From: Dactylosporangium aurantiacum
Lineage (GTDB): Bacteria; Actinomycetota; Actinomycetes; Mycobacteriales; Micromonosporaceae
Length of the DNA stretch: 64,000 bases
Assembly: GCF_000716715.1 (NCBI RefSeq)
Contig: NZ_JNYJ01000004.1
Location: forward strand, 124,001 to 188,000
Direction of reading: 5' to 3'
Below are positions 12,254 to 22,305 of this stretch, in pieces. The position numbers were made by a program, and so were the translations under genes. Numbering within the stretch: position 1 is the first letter of the stretch; every line of letters begins with the position of its first letter. The notes under the pieces are model-generated. The model worked only from the letters and a program-made list of their open reading frames with translations, was not told the origin of the DNA and ran no database searches.

Positions 12254-13176
12254 ACACCGCGGGGCACTGGCCCAGCGTGGGTGTGGTCGTACCGACGCGG
12301 AACAGGCCGGAACTGCTCGCCAGGGCGGTGGAAGGGATCGTGGCGCAGGACTATCCGGGGCCCGTGCGCACGATCGTGGTGTTCGACCAGCACGATCCCG
12401 ACGTGAGCCTGTGCCGCGGCGGCGACCGCCCGCTCGACGTGCTGCCGAACCTGCGCAAGCCCGGCCTCGCCGGGGCCCGCAACACCGGCATCGTCGCCCT
12501 GGACACGGACCTGGTCGCGTTCTGCGACGACGACGACGCGTGGACGCCGACCAAGCTGCGCCGCCAGGTGCTCGCCCTGCAGCAGCGGCCGCAGGCGGAG
12601 TTCTGCACCGCGGCGATCGAGGTCGAGTTCGGCGACCGGCTCACCCCGCGGCTGGCCGGCGCCTCCCTGGTCGGCCTCGACGACCTGGTCCGTTCCAGGA
12701 TGTCGATGCTGCACTCCTCGACGTTCCTGGTGCGCCGGTTCGTGTTCGCCGAGGACGAGATGGGCCTGGTCGCCGAGGACGCCCCGGGAAGCCAGAACGA
12801 GGACTGGGACCTGCTGCTGCGCGCCGCCAAGCGCGGCGAGATCGTCCACGTCGACGAGCCGCTCGTGCGCGTGCTGTGGGGGCGCACGTCGATGTTCGCG
12901 TACGAGTACGCCACCAAGATGGCGTCGCTGCGCTGGATGATGACCCGCCATCCGGAGATCGCCGGCTCCGGCACCGGCGCGGGGCGCGTCTACGGCCAGC
13001 TCGCCTGCTGGTCCGCCGCCTCGGGCAACCGCCGCGACGCGTGGCTGTGGACCAAGGCGGCGATGCGCTCGAACTGGCGCGAGCCGAGGGCGGCGATCGC
13101 GCTGGCCGCGGTCACCGGGGTGGTGAAGGTGGAGAGCGTGCTCGGCGCGCTGCACCGCCGGGGGCACGGCATCTGA
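12250..13176 (+). CDS. GT2-family glycosyltransferase
   Basis: This 308-residue protein has the GT-A fold entry motif SVGVVVPTRNRPELLARAV, then GLAGARNTGI, and the metal-binding DxD-type stretch AFCDDDDAW (about 93-101). QNEDWDLLLRAAK (about 180) matches the catalytic-base ED motif of family 2 inverting transferases. The ATG at 12250 overlaps the sulfotransferase stop by four bases, so the two are co-translated. No transmembrane helix is seen, and it is expected to act at the cytoplasmic membrane face. The transferred sugar is unknown. It ends against a shared terminator facing icd. Confidence 0.9.
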   Translation: MNTAGHWPSVGVVVPTRNRPELLARAVEGIVAQDYPGPVRTIVVFDQHDPDVSLCRGGDRPLDVLPNLRKPGLAGARNTGIVALDTDLVAFCDDDDAWTPTKLRRQVLALQQRPQAEFCTAAIEVEFGDRLTPRLAGASLVGLDDLVRSRMSMLHSSTFLVRRFVFAEDEMGLVAEDAPGSQNEDWDLLLRAAKRGEIVHVDEPLVRVLWGRTSMFAYEYATKMASLRWMMTRHPEIAGSGTGAGRVYGQLACWSAASGNRRDAWLWTKAAMRSNWREPRAAIALAAVTGVVKVESVLGALHRRGHGI

Positions 13177-13179
13177 GTG

Positions 13180-13211
13180 AGGCCCCGCCACACCTCGGTG
13201 CGGCGGGGCCT
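13180..13211. terminator. bidirectional terminator between the GT2 gene and icd
   Basis: A 15-bp stem with one mismatch (aggccccgccacacc / ggtgcggcggggcct, loop tc) lies in the 52-bp gap between two convergent genes and can serve both. Confidence 0.85.
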
Positions 13212-13228
13212 CTGGCGGTAGCTCCCGA

Positions 13229-14446
13229 TCAGGCCGCGAGGCGCTTGGCCAGGTTCTGGTCGAGCGCGTTCATGAACTCGTCGGTGGTCAGCCACGGGGC
13301 GTCGCGCGAGATGAGCAGCGCGAGGTCCTTGGTCATCTGACCGCCCTCGACGGTGTCGACGCAGACCTGCTCGAGCGTGTCGGCGAACGCGGTGACCTCG
13401 GGCGTGCCGTCGACCTTGCCGCGGTGGGCCAGGCCACGCGTCCACGCGAAGATGGAGGCGATCGGGTTGGTCGAGGTCTTCTCGCCCTTCTGCCACTGGC
13501 GGTAGTGCCGCGTGACGGTGCCGTGGGCGGCCTCCGCCTCGACGGTCTTGCCGTCCGGGGTCATCAGGACGCTGGTCATGAGGCCGAGCGAGCCGAAGCC
13601 CTGGGCCACGGTGTCGGACTGCACGTCGCCGTCGTAGTTCTTGCAGGCCCAGACGAACCCGCCCTCCCACTTGAGCGCGGCGGCGACCATGTCGTCGATG
13701 AGCCGGTGCTCATAGGTGATGCCGGCGGCGGCGAACTCGTCCTTGAACTCGTTCTCGAACACCTCGGCGAAGAGGTCCTTGAAGCGGCCGTCGTACGCCT
13801 TCAGGATCGTGTTCTTGGTGGAGAGGTACACCGGGTAGCCGCGGTCGAGGCCGTACCGCAGCGACGCGCGGGCGAAGTCACGGATGGACTCGTCGAAGTT
13901 GTACATGCCCATGGCGACGCCGCCGCCGGAGAACTTCGCGACCTCGAACTCGATCGGCGCGCTGCCGTCCTCGGGGGTGTAGGTCACGGTGACCTTGCCG
14001 GGGCCGGGGACGACGAAGTCCGACGCCTTGTACTGGTCGCCGTGGGCGTGACGGCCGATGATGATCGGCTTGGTCCAACCCGGGACGAGCCGCGGGACGT
14101 TGGCCATGATGATCGGCTCACGGAAGACGACGCCGCCGAGGATGTTGCGGATGGTGCCGTTCGGCGACCGCCACATCTTCTTGAGCTTGAACTCCTCGAC
14201 CCGGGCCTCGTCAGGGGTGATCGTCGCGCACTTGACGCCGACGCCGTACTGCTTGATGGCGTTGGCCGCGTCGACGGTGACCTGGTCGTCGGTCTGGTCC
14301 CGGTACTCGATCGACAGGTCGTAGTACTTCAGGTCGACGTCGAGGTACGGCAGGATCAGCTGCTCGCGGATCTGCTTCCAGATGATGCGGGTCATCTCGT
14401 CGCCGTCGAGCTCGACGACAGGGTTGTTTACCTTGATCTTCGCCAT
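13229..14446 (-). CDS. icd: NADP-dependent isocitrate dehydrogenase (eukaryote-like dimeric type)
   Basis: This 405-residue enzyme oxidatively decarboxylates isocitrate to 2-oxoglutarate with NADP in the TCA cycle. Length and sequence ([18 protein letters not shown] at the N-terminus, [20 protein letters not shown] near 92, [19 protein letters not shown] near 270, [17 protein letters not shown] near 310) identify the homodimeric eukaryote-like class, not the longer monomeric enzyme found in many other actinobacteria. The ATG at 14446 gives the expected N-terminus. The gene stands alone with its own terminator. Confidence 0.98.
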   Translation of the reverse strand: MAKIKVNNPVVELDGDEMTRIIWKQIREQLILPYLDVDLKYYDLSIEYRDQTDDQVTVDAANAIKQYGVGVKCATITPDEARVEEFKLKKMWRSPNGTIRNILGGVVFREPIIMANVPRLVPGWTKPIIIGRHAHGDQYKASDFVVPGPGKVTVTYTPEDGSAPIEFEVAKFSGGGVAMGMYNFDESIRDFARASLRYGLDRGYPVYLSTKNTILKAYDGRFKDLFAEVFENEFKDEFAAAGITYEHRLIDDMVAAALKWEGGFVWACKNYDGDVQSDTVAQGFGSLGLMTSVLMTPDGKTVEAEAAHGTVTRHYRQWQKGEKTSTNPIASIFAWTRGLAHRGKVDGTPEVTAFADTLEQVCVDTVEGGQMTKDLALLISRDAPWLTTDEFMNALDQNLAKRLAA

Positions 14447-14540
14447 CGGCCGGGCGCTCCTCTCGCGGCTTGCCTTCGCTTAGCAGTACGAGCGTACTGC
14501 ATCGAACGGATCAAGAGCCGGGGGCCCCGATCGGTGCCGC

Positions 14541-16169
14541 GTGAAATTGTCGTACGTACCCGGCATCCTGTTCCTCGTGAACCGCTCCGCCACATGGCCC
14601 GCCGTCCGGGGGGTCGGCCTGACCGCCGTCGCCCTCGGCACCGTCGCCGTCGTCGCCGGCCTCGCGCTGCCCTGGACCCTGGCCGGCAGCCGGCACCCCG
14701 ACGGCGTGACGATCGCCGGCATCGCCTTCCTCGGGCCGCTGATCAGCGGATTGTGCGTGGCATACGTGCGCGCCGAGCCGCGCCGGCACCGGCTGACCGC
14801 GGCCGTCGCGGCCGTGGCGGGGCTCGCCGCGACCCTGGTCGCCGTCGGCCTCGCCAGGCTGGTCGAGCCGAGCGCCGGGGTCGGGCTCGGCGGCCCCGTC
14901 ACCGTCGCCGGCGCCGCCGCGGTCACGCTCGGCTGGCTGCTGCTGCTCGCCGGCGGGCCGGGCCCGCTGCCGGGTCCGCTGCCCGGCTCGGCCCGGCCGT
15001 GGCTGGCCGTCGCCGCGACCGCCGTCGTGCTCGTGCTCGTGGCCGGGTTCGGGGTCGACTACGCCCGCGAGGGGCGCTTCGTCGACGCCACGACCGCCGG
15101 CGATCCGCCCACCGGCGGCGGCGACCAGACCTGGCCGCTGCCGTATGTCGGGGTGCAGCTCGTCGGGGTCCACGACCGGCTGGCGATCGTGCGGGCCGAG
15201 GACGGGGTGCGGGCCGTGTGGCTGGCCAGCGGCGCGATCGCGTGGCGGTATCTGCGCTCGGACCTGCCGACCCAGACCGCCGGCCTCGTCGGCGACACGG
15301 TCGTCGTGGTCTTCGGCACCGACGACGGCGTGCTGGTCACCGCGCTGGACGCGGGCAGCGGGCAGGTGCGGTTCACCGGGCGGCACCCGGCCGGGAAGAT
15401 GGCCTCGGTCCACGGCGCCGGCCGGACCGCCGTGCTGTCGGGCGCGGGCATCGGCGCCGGCGACGTCCTCGGCCTCGACACCACCGACGGCCGGCTGCTG
15501 TGGCGCTGGACCCCCGCCCGCAACGGTGGCCCCTGCGACGTCACCGACCTGGCGACGACCGCCGACACCGTCGCGGTCGCCCTGCGCTGCCGCGCCCAGG
15601 GCGTCGACGACGTCGCCGTCGGCCTGACCGCCACCACCGGCGCGGAGCGCTGGTCCTGGCACGCCATCCAGCGCAGCCCCAGCGAGCTGCGCGTCTACGC
15701 GACCGGCGCCGGTTTCGTCACGGTCACCGGCGCCTCGCCCCGCCGCGCCGTCTACATGGACGCCGAGACCGGCACCGTCGGCACCCGCCACGACGCCGCC
15801 GGCACCCTGGCCGTGCCCACCGCCGAGGGCCTGCTCCTGTATGCCGAGCCGAGCGCCGAACGCGCCCACCTCACCGCCGTCGAGGCCCGCACCGGCGCCG
15901 TGAAGTGGGACGTGGGCCTGCCCGGCCTCGGCGGTCACCAGCCGCTGACCGCCACCACCGCCGGCGACAAGGCGTATGTGCTGTGGCGCGCCCCCGACGG
16001 CCGCCTCCGCCTGATCGGCGCCCGCACCACGGACGGCGGCTCGACCGAGGACCGCACCATCACCTGCGCGACCCGCTGCCCCGAGGTCTCCGTCGCCGCC
16101 ACCCCAACCCACGCCGTCGTGACGACCCGGGACGAGAAGGCCACGGAGCTGTACCTGAGCGTCACCTGA
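14541..16169 (+). CDS. membrane-anchored PQQ-type beta-propeller protein of unknown function
   Basis: The 542-residue frame has four probable N-terminal helices (about 23-43, 55-75, 83-103, 110-135) and a fifth near 155-172. A long exported domain follows, built of repeats such as VWLASGAIAWRY, VTALDAGSGQVRF and LDTTDGRLLWRW, each ending with the aromatic pattern of PQQ-like beta-propeller blades. Such domains often bind ligands or scaffold complexes; no catalytic PQQ residues are evident. GTG 14541 is used; GTG 14577 (LVNRSATWP) is an equally possible start and neither has a clear ribosome-binding site. No partner gene is adjacent. Confidence 0.75.
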   Translation: MKLSYVPGILFLVNRSATWPAVRGVGLTAVALGTVAVVAGLALPWTLAGSRHPDGVTIAGIAFLGPLISGLCVAYVRAEPRRHRLTAAVAAVAGLAATLVAVGLARLVEPSAGVGLGGPVTVAGAAAVTLGWLLLLAGGPGPLPGPLPGSARPWLAVAATAVVLVLVAGFGVDYAREGRFVDATTAGDPPTGGGDQTWPLPYVGVQLVGVHDRLAIVRAEDGVRAVWLASGAIAWRYLRSDLPTQTAGLVGDTVVVVFGTDDGVLVTALDAGSGQVRFTGRHPAGKMASVHGAGRTAVLSGAGIGAGDVLGLDTTDGRLLWRWTPARNGGPCDVTDLATTADTVAVALRCRAQGVDDVAVGLTATTGAERWSWHAIQRSPSELRVYATGAGFVTVTGASPRRAVYMDAETGTVGTRHDAAGTLAVPTAEGLLLYAEPSAERAHLTAVEARTGAVKWDVGLPGLGGHQPLTATTAGDKAYVLWRAPDGRLRLIGARTTDGGSTEDRTITCATRCPEVSVAATPTHAVVTTRDEKATELYLSVT

Positions 16170-16290
16170 CCGGTTCCACACCCGCCCGCCGGACGCGCCC
16201 CCACGCTTCCGCCGCCGCCCTTGTCCACAGCGGGGAGCCTGCCGCCGGGGCAGAGCCTGCGCGGAAGGTCGTCACGACGGGGCGGGGCCT

Positions 16291-16706
16291 GCGCGAGGGC
16301 AGGGCAGGCGCGGAGACGGACCACGACCGCAGTTGATGGCATCACCGAAGCTGATCTCGCTCGCCGGCGGGCCTGTGCGGGATACGGCCTGAACGGAGGC
16401 GGGGCGCCGCTGCGGTCGATGGCACCAACGGCGCTGACCTCGCCCGCCGGCGGGACCAGCGCGACAGCAGTGCTTAAGCGTCATCTGACCGGGGTCCGCG
16501 ATTACCCGACGGACATCCAGCCGCAGCCCGCCGACGCCGCTCTCGTCTCCGGCGGGGCGGGGCATGCGTGGGAGTGGGCCTGCACGGAAGCGGCTACGAC
16601 CGGTGCGGGGGCCGCGCGAAGGCAAGTCCTGCGCGGCAACAGACCGCCGCCGCAGTTGATGGCGCCAACGGTGCTGACCGCGCCCGCCGACGGGGGCTCT
16701 GCGGGG
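16291..16706. repeat. three degenerate copies of a direct repeat of about 50-95 bp
   Basis: Copies share the core (c/t)gc(a/g)g(t)tgatggc..caacgg.gctgac..cgc.cgccg.cggg at 16328, 16411 and 16651. The first and third copies also match upstream of the core (gcgcgagggcagg at 16291 versus gcgcgaaggcaag at 16614), extending similarity to roughly 90 bases. Divergence is high, so these look old. Confidence 0.6.
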
Positions 16707-16884
16707 ATGGGCCTGCGCATGTGCGGGGGCACCACTGCGGCTGACGCCCGACCGTGCGGCCTCGCCCGCCGGTGAAGCCTCTGCGACGCCGGGCGCCCAG
16801 GCTGGCACAGACCCCGGGGGTGGCACGAGGGCGGCGCGGGCACAGGCGACACAGGCACGGCCGACACGGACGACGCGGACCCTG

Positions 16885-16938
16885 GCCAGCACAGGACGGG
16901 CCAGCACAGGACGGGCCGGCACAGGACGGGCCGGCACA
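16885..16938. repeat. 15-bp minisatellite (about 3.6 units)
   Basis: Units gccagcacaggacgg, gccagcacaggacgg and gccggcacaggacgg, then a partial gccggcaca, follow head to tail. Translated it gives a PAQDG repeat, but there is no supported gene around it. Confidence 0.85.
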
Positions 16939-17308
16939 GACTCGCGCGGGCACGACCCGCGCACGAGGGAGGGTGAATCCCCCGCCCGCAACTCCCGGCC
17001 GCCGCCAAGCACCCGCGCCGCCAGGCACGGGTCCTTGGTGCGGGCCAGCCGGGCTCCCCGACAGCCCGCGCCGGCCATCGCGGAAGAACCGCAGAAGCCC
17101 GCCGCGGCCGTGCGGCTCAGGACGTCACGCGGGCGACGCAGACACCGGCCGTCAGCCGGTTCGGTGGTGTGGCGAGCGTCCGGCGCGGCGCTGGCCTCGT
17201 CCGCTCCACGGTGGCGGCGCCGGGCAAGGAGTCAGGCGGGCCGAGCGATCAGGCCGCGCACGCCCCGACGCACCCGTACCGCCGGGCCGGCCGCGGGGGG
17301 CCGAGCCG

Positions 17309-18175
17309 TCAGGAAGCCTGCTGCTCGGCCAGGGTGACGACGTTGGCCAGGAGCATGGCGCGGGTCATGGGGCCCACGCCGCCGGGCATCGGGGCCAGGT
17401 GGCCGGCGACGTCCGCCACCTCGGGGGCCACGTCGCCGACCAGGCGGGCCTTGCCGTCCGGCTGGACGACGCGGGTGACGCCGACGTCGATGACCGTGGC
17501 GCCCGGCTTGACCATGTCGGGGGTGAGCAGGCCGGCGGAGCCGGCGGCGACGATGACGATGTCGGCGGTACGGGTGTGCGCGGCCAGGTCGCGGGTGCCG
17601 GTGTGGCAGAGGGTGACGGTGGCGTTCTCGCTCTTGCGGGTGAAGATCAGGCCGAGCGGGCGGCCGGCGGTGGTGCCGCGGCCGATGGCGGTGACGGTGG
17701 CGCCGTTGGTGGGGATGGCGTAGCGGCGCAGCAGCTCGACGATGCCGGCGGGGGTGCAGGGCAGCGGCGCGGGGATGCCGAGGACCAGGCGGCCGAGGTT
17801 GGTCGGGTGCAGGCCGTCGGCGTCCTTGGCGGGGTCGACGAGCTCCAGGATCCGCTGCTCGTCGAGGCCGGCGGGCAGGGGCAGCTGGACGATGTACCCG
17901 GTGCAGGCCGGGTCGGCGTTGAGCGACCGCACGGCCTCCTCGACCTCGGCCTGGGTGGCGGTGGCGGGCAGGTCGCGGCGGATCGAGGCGATGCCGACCT
18001 CGGCGCAGTCGCGGTGCTTGCCGGCCACGTACGCGTGCGAGCCCGGGTCGTCGCCGACCAGGACGGTGCCGAGGCCGGGGACGACGCCCCGGTTCGCGAG
18101 GGCCTTGACCCGTTCGCGGAGTTCGTCCTTGATCGCGGCCGCGGTGGCCTTGCCGTCGAGCATCGTTGCCGTCAC
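17309..18175 (-). CDS. folD: bifunctional methylenetetrahydrofolate dehydrogenase/methenyltetrahydrofolate cyclohydrolase
   Basis: FolD interconverts 5,10-methylene-THF, 5,10-methenyl-THF and 10-formyl-THF, supplying one-carbon units, including those used by PurN and PurH encoded 2-3 kb away. The 288-residue product shows the folate-site lysine segment [16 protein letters not shown] (about 45-60), [13 protein letters not shown] (about 93) and the NADP-binding [13 protein letters not shown] (about 165). GTG 18175 is chosen because it gives the family N-terminus [14 protein letters not shown] and follows an AGGATCC-like ribosome-binding site; ATG 18163 is the alternative. Its start lies only 30 bases from the divergent serine-hydrolase start. 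Confidence 0.96.
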   Translation of the reverse strand: MTATMLDGKATAAAIKDELRERVKALANRGVVPGLGTVLVGDDPGSHAYVAGKHRDCAEVGIASIRRDLPATATQAEVEEAVRSLNADPACTGYIVQLPLPAGLDEQRILELVDPAKDADGLHPTNLGRLVLGIPAPLPCTPAGIVELLRRYAIPTNGATVTAIGRGTTAGRPLGLIFTRKSENATVTLCHTGTRDLAAHTRTADIVIVAAGSAGLLTPDMVKPGATVIDVGVTRVVQPDGKARLVGDVAPEVADVAGHLAPMPGGVGPMTRAMLLANVVTLAEQQAS

Positions 18176-18205
18176 GGGATGGATCCTGCCATTACAGTCT
18201 CGGGG

Positions 18206-19129
18206 GTGTCCGTCCGGCGGTGGCTTGTCGCCCTCCTCACCATCACGACGCTTGCCGCCTGCGGAAGCGACAAACCCGCGCGAACCGCGGCGGGTGCGCC
18301 ACCCGCGGCGAGCGAGCAGACCGCCCCAGGCGCGCAAACCCCGGCAAGCGAACCGACCCCGGCCAAAAGCCCCACGACACCGGCCAGCCCACAGCAAAGC
18401 AACGAGGCCAGGGCGGCGGCGTTCGTCAAGCAGCAGCCCGGCACCTTCGGCATCGTGGTCCGGGACCGCAGGACCGGCGCCGTCTGGAAGGCGGGCAACA
18501 CGACCGCCACCACCTGGACCGCGTCGACGATCAAGCTGGCCATCGCCGCCGACCTGCTGGAGCGGCACCGGCAGCAGGCGGTCACGCTCGACGGCACCGA
18601 CCGGGCCAACCTGGACAAGGCGCTGATCAACTCGGACAACGACGCGGCGACCGCGCTGTGGAACCGGTACGACGGGCCCGGCATGCTGGGGCGGTTCAAG
18701 AGCAGGTTCGGCATGAGCGGGCTGAGCGTCGTGGCCGGCTACGACACGTTCTGGCGGAACCTGCGTTGCAGCGCCGAGGACCTGCAGGCGCTGATGGGGT
18801 ACGTGCTGGACAAGCTCGACCCGGCCGACCGCGCGTACCTGGTGAAGACGCTGCGCGGGGTGGCGGGCAACCAGCGCTGGGGCGTCTGGGCGGCCGGCAG
18901 CGGGCTGACCCCGGGCAACAAGGACGGCTGGGCGCAGAAGCCGGTCAACGGCCGGACGGTGTGGGTCACGCACACGGTCGGGTTCGCCGGTGCCGGGGAG
19001 CGGTACGTGGTGGCCGCCATGTACGAGCAGGGCCCCAGCGGCACCCTCGGCAAGGGCGCGCACGCGGTGAGCGACGCGGTGGCGATGTACTTCGGCGCAC
19101 CCGTACCGGCGAAGATCACGACGCCCTGA
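18206..19129 (+). CDS. lipoprotein serine hydrolase of the class A beta-lactamase fold
   Basis: A lipoprotein signal ([17 protein letters not shown], lipobox LAAC) is followed by a threonine/proline/alanine-rich linker to about residue 70 and then a serine beta-lactamase-like domain. The nucleophile motif is [10 protein letters not shown] (SxxK), and NSDNDAA provides the SDN element. The third motif, normally KTG, reads VTHTVGFAG, without the lysine. Hydrolysis of beta-lactams is therefore uncertain; a cell-wall or other penicillin-recognising role is possible (inference). GTG 18206 is the start that places the signal peptide correctly. The product should be tethered outside the membrane. It is convergent with purH. 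Confidence 0.85.
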   Translation: MSVRRWLVALLTITTLAACGSDKPARTAAGAPPAASEQTAPGAQTPASEPTPAKSPTTPASPQQSNEARAAAFVKQQPGTFGIVVRDRRTGAVWKAGNTTATTWTASTIKLAIAADLLERHRQQAVTLDGTDRANLDKALINSDNDAATALWNRYDGPGMLGRFKSRFGMSGLSVVAGYDTFWRNLRCSAEDLQALMGYVLDKLDPADRAYLVKTLRGVAGNQRWGVWAAGSGLTPGNKDGWAQKPVNGRTVWVTHTVGFAGAGERYVVAAMYEQGPSGTLGKGAHAVSDAVAMYFGAPVPAKITTP

Positions 19130-19154
19130 GGGCCCGGCGACGCGCGCCGGGCCC
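19130..19154. terminator. bidirectional terminator between the serine hydrolase and purH
   Basis: A 10-bp stem (gggcccggcg / cgccgggccc, loop acgcg) sits in the 36-bp gap between two convergent stop codons. Confidence 0.75.
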
Positions 19155-19165
19155 CCCGGGAACAC

Positions 19166-20698
19166 CTAGTGGTAGAAGTGCCGCGTGCCGGTGAGGTACA
19201 TCGTCACCCCGGCCGCGCGGGCCGCCTCGATGACCTCCTCGTCGCGGATGGAGCCGCCGGGCTGCACGATCGCGGCGATGCCGGCCTCGATCAGCCCCTG
19301 CGGGCCGTCGGCGAACGGGAAGAACGCGTCGGAGGCGGCCACCGAGCCCGCCGCCCGGTCGCCGGCGCGGGAGACCGCGAGGCGCACCGAGTCGACCCGG
19401 TTGACCTGGCCCATGCCGACGCCGACGGTCGCGCCGCCGGAGGCGAGCAGGATGGCGTTGGACTTGACCGCGCGCACGGCCCGCCACGCGAACGCGAGGT
19501 CGCGCTTGACCTCGGGCGAGGCCTCCTCGCCGGTGACCAGCTTCCAGTTCGCCGGGTCGTCGCCGGGGGCGTCGATACGGTCGGCGGCCTGGACCAGCAC
19601 GCCGCCGGAGATCTGCCGGGACTCGACCGCCGCCGGGGCCCAGGCCGGGGCGCGCAGGACCCGCAGGTTCTTCTTGGCGGTGAGGACGGCGACCGCGCCC
19701 TCCTCGTACGCCGGGGCCACCACGACCTCGGTGAAGATCTCGCTGATCTGCTTGGCCAGGTCGACGGTCACCGGCGCGTTGACGGCGATGACCCCGCCGA
19801 AGGCGCTGACCGGGTCGCAGGCGTGCGCCTTGCGGTGGGCCTCGGCCACGTCGGCGCCGATGGCGATGCCGCACGGGTTGGCGTGCTTGATGATCGCCAC
19901 GCAGGGCTCGGTGAAGTCGTGCGCGGCGCGCCAGGCGGCGTCGGCGTCGACGTAGTTGTTGTACGACATCTCCTTGCCGCCGAGCTGCTCCGCCTGGGCG
20001 AGGCCGGGGGCGGCGGCGGGGTCCACGTACAGCGCGGCGCTCTGGTGCGGGTTCTCCCCGTACCGCAGCGACGCCGACTTGCGTAGCGCCGTACCGGCGA
20101 AGTCCGCGGTGTCCCGGGCGAACCACTCGGCGACGGCGACGTCGTACTCGGCGATGTGCGCGAAGGCGACACCGGCCAGCGCGCGCCGCTCGTCGAGCGT
20201 GAAGCCGCCCTCGGACAGGGCGGACACGACCGCACCGTACGACGAGGGTGACGTCACCACGGCGACGGAGGGGAAGTTCTTCGCCGCGGCCCGCACCATC
20301 GCCGGCCCGCCGATGTCGATCTGCTCGACGCACTCGTCGTCGGAGGCGCCGGAGGCGACGGTCTCGGTGAACGGGTACAGGTTGGACACCAGCAGCTCGA
20401 ACGGCTCGATCGACAGCTCGGCGAGCTGCGCGGCGTGCGTCTCGAGGCGCAGGTCGGCCAGCAGGCCGGCGTGCACGCGCGGGTGGAGGGTCTTGACCCT
20501 GCCGTCCAGGGTCTCGGGGAACCCGGTGAGCTGCTCGACCTTGGTGACCGGCAGGCCGGCCGCCTCGATGCGGGCCGCTGTCGAGCCGGTGGAGACGAGC
20601 TCGACGCCGGCGCCGGCGAGGGCGCGCGCGAGGTCCTCCAGCCCGGTCTTGTCGTAGACGCTGATGAGCGCGCGCCTGATGGGACGGCGGTTAGCCAC
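19166..20698 (-). CDS. purH: bifunctional AICAR transformylase/IMP cyclohydrolase
   Basis: PurH catalyses the last two steps of IMP synthesis: formylation of AICAR with 10-formyl-THF and ring closure to IMP. The 510-residue product begins with the IMP cyclohydrolase (MGS-like) domain ([48 protein letters not shown]). The AICAR transformylase domain follows ([14 protein letters not shown] near 205, [11 protein letters not shown] near 275). GTG 20698 lies inside the end of purN, an 8-base overlap that indicates co-translation. The cofactor comes from FolD. Confidence 0.98.
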   Translation of the reverse strand: MANRRPIRRALISVYDKTGLEDLARALAGAGVELVSTGSTAARIEAAGLPVTKVEQLTGFPETLDGRVKTLHPRVHAGLLADLRLETHAAQLAELSIEPFELLVSNLYPFTETVASGASDDECVEQIDIGGPAMVRAAAKNFPSVAVVTSPSSYGAVVSALSEGGFTLDERRALAGVAFAHIAEYDVAVAEWFARDTADFAGTALRKSASLRYGENPHQSAALYVDPAAAPGLAQAEQLGGKEMSYNNYVDADAAWRAAHDFTEPCVAIIKHANPCGIAIGADVAEAHRKAHACDPVSAFGGVIAVNAPVTVDLAKQISEIFTEVVVAPAYEEGAVAVLTAKKNLRVLRAPAWAPAAVESRQISGGVLVQAADRIDAPGDDPANWKLVTGEEASPEVKRDLAFAWRAVRAVKSNAILLASGGATVGVGMGQVNRVDSVRLAVSRAGDRAAGSVAASDAFFPFADGPQGLIEAGIAAIVQPGGSIRDEEVIEAARAAGVTMYLTGTRHFYH

Positions 20699-21302
20699 GA
20701 CCCAACCTGACCTTTCGTTCGTTGACGGTCCAGCCGTCGCGGGCCATCCGGCCGACGGTGTCGACCAGCTGGCGGCGCTCGGCCACCTTGATCCGCTCGA
20801 GGAGGGTGTCCTCGGTGTCGTCGTCGAGGACGGGCACCGCGACCTGCGCGATGATCGCCCCGGTGTCGACGCCGCTGTCGACGAAGTGCAGCGTGGCGCC
20901 GGCGAGCTTCACCCCGTAGGCGAGGGCGTCGCGCGGCCCGTGCATGCCTGGGAACGCCGGGAGCAGCGCGTTGTGCGTGTTGATGTACCTGCCCTCGAAC
21001 GCGGCGAGGAACCGCGGCCCGACCAGTTTCATGAAGCCGGCCGAGACGATGAGGTCGGGCGCGTGCTGCTGGCAGGCCCCGGTGAGGAACGCGTCCCACT
21101 CGTCGCGGGTGGCGAACGCCGGCACCGACGCCACGAACGTGGGGATGCCGTGTTTCTCGGCCCGCCGCAGGCCCTCGATGTCGGGCCGGTCCGCCCCGAC
21201 GGCGACGACCGAGGCACCGTATGACGGGTCGGCGGCGGCGTCGAGCAGCGCCTGCAGATTGGAGCCGGAACCGGACACGAGCACGACAAGCCGAACGGTC
21301 AC
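20691..21302 (-). CDS. purN: phosphoribosylglycinamide formyltransferase (10-formyl-THF dependent)
   Basis: This 203-residue enzyme formylates GAR in purine synthesis. Diagnostic pieces are [18 protein letters not shown] at the phosphate-binding N-terminus, the catalytic Asn/His region [17 protein letters not shown] (about 105-121) and [15 protein letters not shown] (about 136). It starts at GTG 21302 and overlaps purH. The purN-purH pair next to perM and sucCD matches the order in mycobacteria. Confidence 0.98.
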   Translation of the reverse strand: MTVRLVVLVSGSGSNLQALLDAAADPSYGASVVAVGADRPDIEGLRRAEKHGIPTFVASVPAFATRDEWDAFLTGACQQHAPDLIVSAGFMKLVGPRFLAAFEGRYINTHNALLPAFPGMHGPRDALAYGVKLAGATLHFVDSGVDTGAIIAQVAVPVLDDDTEDTLLERIKVAERRQLVDTVGRMARDGWTVNERKVRLGRG

Positions 21303-21510
21303 CGTGAAACTCTACCGACCGGGTCAGCCCTGCTCAGCGCCGGGCTGGGCGACATATGTCACCGAAAGCCGCAAGTTGCCGATGTTCCACCGTTCCGCCA
21401 CTGCGAAGATTCGATCCTGACCAGTACGCTGCCCAAGTTCCGTATCCCCTCGGGACTACCCTGATGCGAACACTTCTCGACAGACGTCCCCAGCCTTAGG
21501 AGCCACCGCA

Positions 21511-22101
21511 ATGGGCTACCCACCACAGGGCCAGGATCCGTACGGGCAGCAGCAGCCGTACCAGGACCCCTACGGCCAGCAGCCGCAGTACGGCCAGCAG
21601 CCGCAGTACGGGCAGCCGCAGCAGCCTGACCCCTATGCCCAGCCGCAGCAGCCGGCGTACCAGGACCCGTACGCGCAGCCGCAGCAGCCGGCGTACCAGG
21701 ACCCGTACGCGCAGCAGCCGCCGGTGTCCGGGACCCCGTACCCCACCTCGGGCGGCGGCTACCCGACCTCCGGTGGCGCGTACCCGCCCGCCGGCTACGG
21801 CACCCCCGGCTTCCAGCAGCCCGGTTACGGCCAGCCGCAGCAGCAGAACACGCTGGGTCTCGTCTCGATGATCCTCGGCATCGTGTCGATCCCGCTCGCC
21901 TGCTGCTACATCGGCTTCCTGCTCGGTGCCGCGGCGATCGTGCTCGGCTACCTCGGCCAGCAGAAGGTCAAGGAAGGCGTCGCCAACAACGGCGGCATGG
22001 CCCTGGCCGGCATCATCACCGGCGCCGTCGGCGTGGTCATCGAGATCGCCATCTGGGTCTTCTACTTCGCGGTCGGGTCGAGCAGCTTCTTCGTCTACTA
22101 G
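21511..22101 (+). CDS. DUF4190 membrane protein with Tyr/Gln/Pro-rich N-terminal repeats
   Basis: Residues 1-110 are a low-complexity cytoplasmic segment built of repeats such as DPYGQQ, QPQYGQ and QQPAYQDPYAQP. A DUF4190-type unit of two transmembrane helices follows (about 115-143 and 160-190) with GIVSIPLACCYIGFLLGAAAIVLGYLG. The ATG at 21511 has an AGGAG ribosome-binding site at 21499. Function is unknown. Such repeat-tailed small membrane proteins are common in actinobacteria, and their disordered tails may mediate clustering (inference). The gene is followed by its own terminator. Confidence 0.85.
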   Translation: MGYPPQGQDPYGQQQPYQDPYGQQPQYGQQPQYGQPQQPDPYAQPQQPAYQDPYAQPQQPAYQDPYAQQPPVSGTPYPTSGGGYPTSGGAYPPAGYGTPGFQQPGYGQPQQQNTLGLVSMILGIVSIPLACCYIGFLLGAAAIVLGYLGQQKVKEGVANNGGMALAGIITGAVGVVIEIAIWVFYFAVGSSSFFVY

Positions 22102-22123
22102 ACCGGCCCGGGCGACAGGCCCG

Positions 22124-22170
22124 ACGCAAACGCCCGGTTCGCTGTTCGCAGCGGCCGGGCCTTTTGCGTT
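22124..22170 (+). terminator. terminator after the DUF4190 gene
   Basis: A nested hairpin pairs acgcaaa with tttgcgt and gcccgg with ccgggc around an inner cgctg/cagcg stem. It begins 22 bases after the stop codon and includes a short T-run on the right side. Confidence 0.75.
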
Positions 22171-22305
22171 TCGCTCATATGGTACGAGCGCGGCACAGGC
22201 CGACGGGGGACGCGTTCCGCAACGTCTCGGGGCCGACGTGCGGTCCGGTGCGCCGGTCGACGGCCCGGGCGCCAGCGGCGCCAGCGGCGTCAATGTGTCA
22301 GGGGC

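Larger units (their letters stand above)
16170..17308. other. 1.1-kb non-coding spacer with degenerate repeats
   Basis: No supported gene lies here. Open frames extending into it (including one continuous with the serine-hydrolase frame downstream) are low-complexity arginine/proline/glycine stretches without a start site or family features. The spacer contains three copies of a degenerate direct repeat and a 15-bp microsatellite, annotated separately. No tRNA or other RNA gene was recognised. Confidence 0.65.

Noticed and set aside
16754..18205. Long upstream extension of the serine-hydrolase frame
   Set aside because: It runs through the non-coding repeat spacer and antisense to folD; the lipoprotein signal peptide at GTG 18206 fixes the true start.
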